Below are positions 6,410 to 7,505 of a DNA stretch of 7,505 nucleotides, piece by piece. The notes beneath the pieces are model-generated. The model saw nothing but the letters and a program-made list of their open reading frames with translations, was not told the origin of the DNA and did not search any database. The position numbers and the translations under genes are program-made. Source of the DNA: Rhodospirillales bacterium (GTDB lineage: Bacteria; Pseudomonadota; Alphaproteobacteria; Rhodospirillales; JAOUPW01); contig JAOUPW010000078.1 of NCBI GenBank assembly GCA_029879665.1, positions 1 to 7,505 of the forward strand. The letters run 5' to 3'. How positions within the stretch are numbered: position 1 is the stretch's first letter; each line of letters opens with the position of its first letter.

Positions 6410-6823
6410 ATGAATCTGACTCTTTCACCCGATTATCATCCGACGGCCAAGGAGCCGTTCATGAATCCCATGATGCGCGAATATTTTCGGCAGAAATTGC
6501 TGGACTGGCGCGCCGAACTTCTAAGTGAATCCAGTGAAACTCTTCAAAACCTTCAAGAAGGCAATACCCCCGAAGCTGATATCGCCGATCGCGCGTCGGC
6601 TGAAACGGAACGTTCTCTTGAATTGCGCACCCGGGATCGGGCACGAAAATTGATTTCCAAAATCGACGACGCGCTGGCCAGGATTGAAGACGGAAGCTAC
6701 GGTTATTGCGAAGAAACCAATGAACCCATCAGCCTAGCACGACTGGAGGCCCGCCCGATTGCGACTTTCAGTATCGACGCCCAGGAACGCCATGAACGGA
6801 TGGAAAAAACGCATCGCGATTGA
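6410..6823 (+). CDS. dksA: DksA-family RNA polymerase-binding regulator (Cys-poor)
   Basis: This family binds in the secondary channel of RNA polymerase and, with ppGpp, alters promoter open complexes at rRNA and amino-acid genes. The 137-residue product has a coiled coil at about 20-95 whose tip bears DRA (60-62), equivalent to the essential Asp and Ala of E. coli DksA. It continues with SLELRTRDRARKLISKID (69-86) and DGSYGYCEE (94-102), then RLEARPIA (111-118). Of the four zinc cysteines of the E. coli protein only Cys100 remains. The others are Thr103, Ser121 and Ala124, so a structural zinc is unlikely; this pattern is common in alphaproteobacterial homologues. The start at 6410 is chosen because SPDYHPTAKEPFMN matches the family N-terminus. 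Its ribosome site is poor (GGAG only 3 nt away). An in-frame ATG at 6461 has AAGGAG 6 nt upstream and could give a shorter form. Confidence 0.9.
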   Translation: MNLTLSPDYHPTAKEPFMNPMMREYFRQKLLDWRAELLSESSETLQNLQEGNTPEADIADRASAETERSLELRTRDRARKLISKIDDALARIEDGSYGYCEETNEPISLARLEARPIATFSIDAQERHERMEKTHRD

Positions 6824-6853
6824 GCCCTTGGACATATCCTAAATATACCTTTC

Positions 6854-6888
6854 AAAAAAAAGGCCGATGCATTCCTGCATCGGCCTTT
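6854..6888. terminator. Bidirectional intrinsic terminator between dksA and flgH
   Basis: A perfect 13-bp inverted repeat (6859-6871 with 6876-6888) encloses the 4-nt loop TTCC. On the minus strand it is followed by a run of eight T (bases 6861-6854, partly within the stem), making a strong terminator 32 nt after the flgH stop. On the plus strand the stem ends in TTT and then AAGG, so termination of dksA is probably weaker. Confidence 0.88.
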
Positions 6889-6919
6889 AAGGTTTCCAGG
6901 ATTGTTGTCTTAAGCAATC

Positions 6920-7505
6920 CTAGAACGGGAAAACAATGTCCCAGACTTGAGTTCCCCAACGGGGTTGCTGGAGATCACTCAGGGTACCGCGACCGCCATA
7001 GGCGACACGCATTTCAGCAATCTTTTCGTGAGTTACGGAATTGTCGGATTCGATATCTTCCGGGCGGATGACACCAGAAACCATGAGTTCTCGAAGTTCG
7101 CTGTTCACGCGGATTTCCTGGCGCCCGATAATGGCCAGCGCGCCGTTTGCCAGAATCTGAGTGACCACAGCGGCAAATGTGAGGGTGATTTCTTCGGAAC
7201 GATCAATGCCGCCATCCCCGGATGTCGAATGTTTGTTGCCGAAGCTCAGCATCGAACCGGGATCAAGCCCTTCCGGCAGAATTTTGCGGAAGGCATTGAC
7301 TTCATAACCAAGAAGGTTGGTAACGTCGGTGTCTTCGCTGTCATCGCGGTCGCGATTTGTTTTGTTGTCCAATTTAGCACTGTCCGAAAGGTCCAGCTTG
7401 ACCGTCAGAATATCGCCGACCGCTTTCGCGCGGTGATCCTTGAAAAAGGCCTTGGCCCCGGCCCGCCACAGCGAATTCGGATTTCGCTCCGGAGGATGCG
7501 GAGCC
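6920..7505 (-). CDS. flgH: Flagellar L-ring protein FlgH (5' end outside window)
   Basis: FlgH is the outer-membrane lipoprotein that forms the L ring around the flagellar rod. The frame stays open from the stop at 6920 to the right edge, so the visible 194 residues are the C-terminal part; the lipoprotein signal is missing. A TTG at 7372 is not the start, since clear family sequence lies upstream: NSLWRAGAKAFFKDHRAKAVGD (NSLW at 7466-7477), then ILTVKLDLSDSAKLDNKT. Further on come SGDGGIDRSEEITLTFAAVV, ILANGALAIIGRQEIRVNSE, LRELMVSGVIRPEDI and the closing VAYGGRGTLSDLQQPRWGTQ, all diagnostic of FlgH. The gene converges on dksA and is followed by the hairpin terminator, so it is the last gene of its transcript. 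Its upstream partners (often flgA or flgG in alphaproteobacteria) would lie beyond the window. Confidence 0.96.
   Translation of the reverse strand, partial: APHPPERNPNSLWRAGAKAFFKDHRAKAVGDILTVKLDLSDSAKLDNKTNRDRDDSEDTDVTNLLGYEVNAFRKILPEGLDPGSMLSFGNKHSTSGDGGIDRSEEITLTFAAVVTQILANGALAIIGRQEIRVNSELRELMVSGVIRPEDIESDNSVTHEKIAEMRVAYGGRGTLSDLQQPRWGTQVWDIVFPF

Noticed and set aside
6449..6463. AAGGAG plus ATG as the true dksA start
   Set aside because: Spacing is ideal, but the bases encode the conserved KEPFM segment of the family, and the preceding residues match DksA N-termini. It is kept only as a possible second start.
7370..7372. TTG as start of a 150-residue FlgH
   Set aside because: Conserved FlgH sequence, including NSLW and AFFKD, continues upstream in frame to the window edge.

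Overview
The window looks like chromosomal DNA of a motile alphaproteobacterium. FliX is a flagellar regulator essentially confined to that class. The DksA-like protein is of the Cys-poor type with the alphaproteobacterial YxPxxxEPFMN N-terminus, and a -24/-12 (sigma-54) promoter precedes a hook gene. GC content is moderate by eye. A member of the Rhodospirillales or a relative is plausible, but no lower rank can be set from the sequence alone. No rRNA, tRNA, insertion sequence, CRISPR array or phage gene was seen.

Layout. Bases 2-1258 (minus) encode a complete FlgE-family flagellar hook protein, with its own sigma-54 promoter at 1318-1333. Bases 1487-5426 (minus) hold a compact ferric-iron ABC importer operon in the order fbpA (periplasmic binding protein), fbpB (fused two-domain permease), fbpC (ATPase). 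fbpA and fbpB are 38 nt apart, and fbpB and fbpC overlap by 4 nt. A 15/19 match to the Fur box lies just upstream of fbpA. A 373-bp divergent intergenic region (5427-5799) follows. It contains the iron control region, an 8-codon reading frame with a good ribosome-binding site, and a run of hairpins of unknown role, one of which resembles a minus-strand terminator. On the plus strand come fliX (5800-6231) and a dksA homologue (6410-6823), the latter with its own sigma-70-type promoter. The dksA gene converges on flgH (minus, 6920 to beyond the right edge), which encodes the L-ring protein and is cut by the window end. A perfect 13-bp hairpin terminator lies between them.

How the parts fit. flgE, fliX and flgH all serve flagellum assembly. 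In Caulobacter, FliX couples completion of early basal-body structures to FlbD-driven sigma-54 transcription of late genes, so fliX and a sigma-54 hook-gene promoter in one window are consistent with that circuit here. DksA is a global RNA-polymerase regulator, and its promoter has a GC-rich discriminator that suggests feedback control. The iron importer has no obvious flagellar role and looks like a Fur-controlled operon lodged between flagellar genes.

I did not find a clearly new system. The least explained stretch is the structured intergenic region at about 5571-5748.
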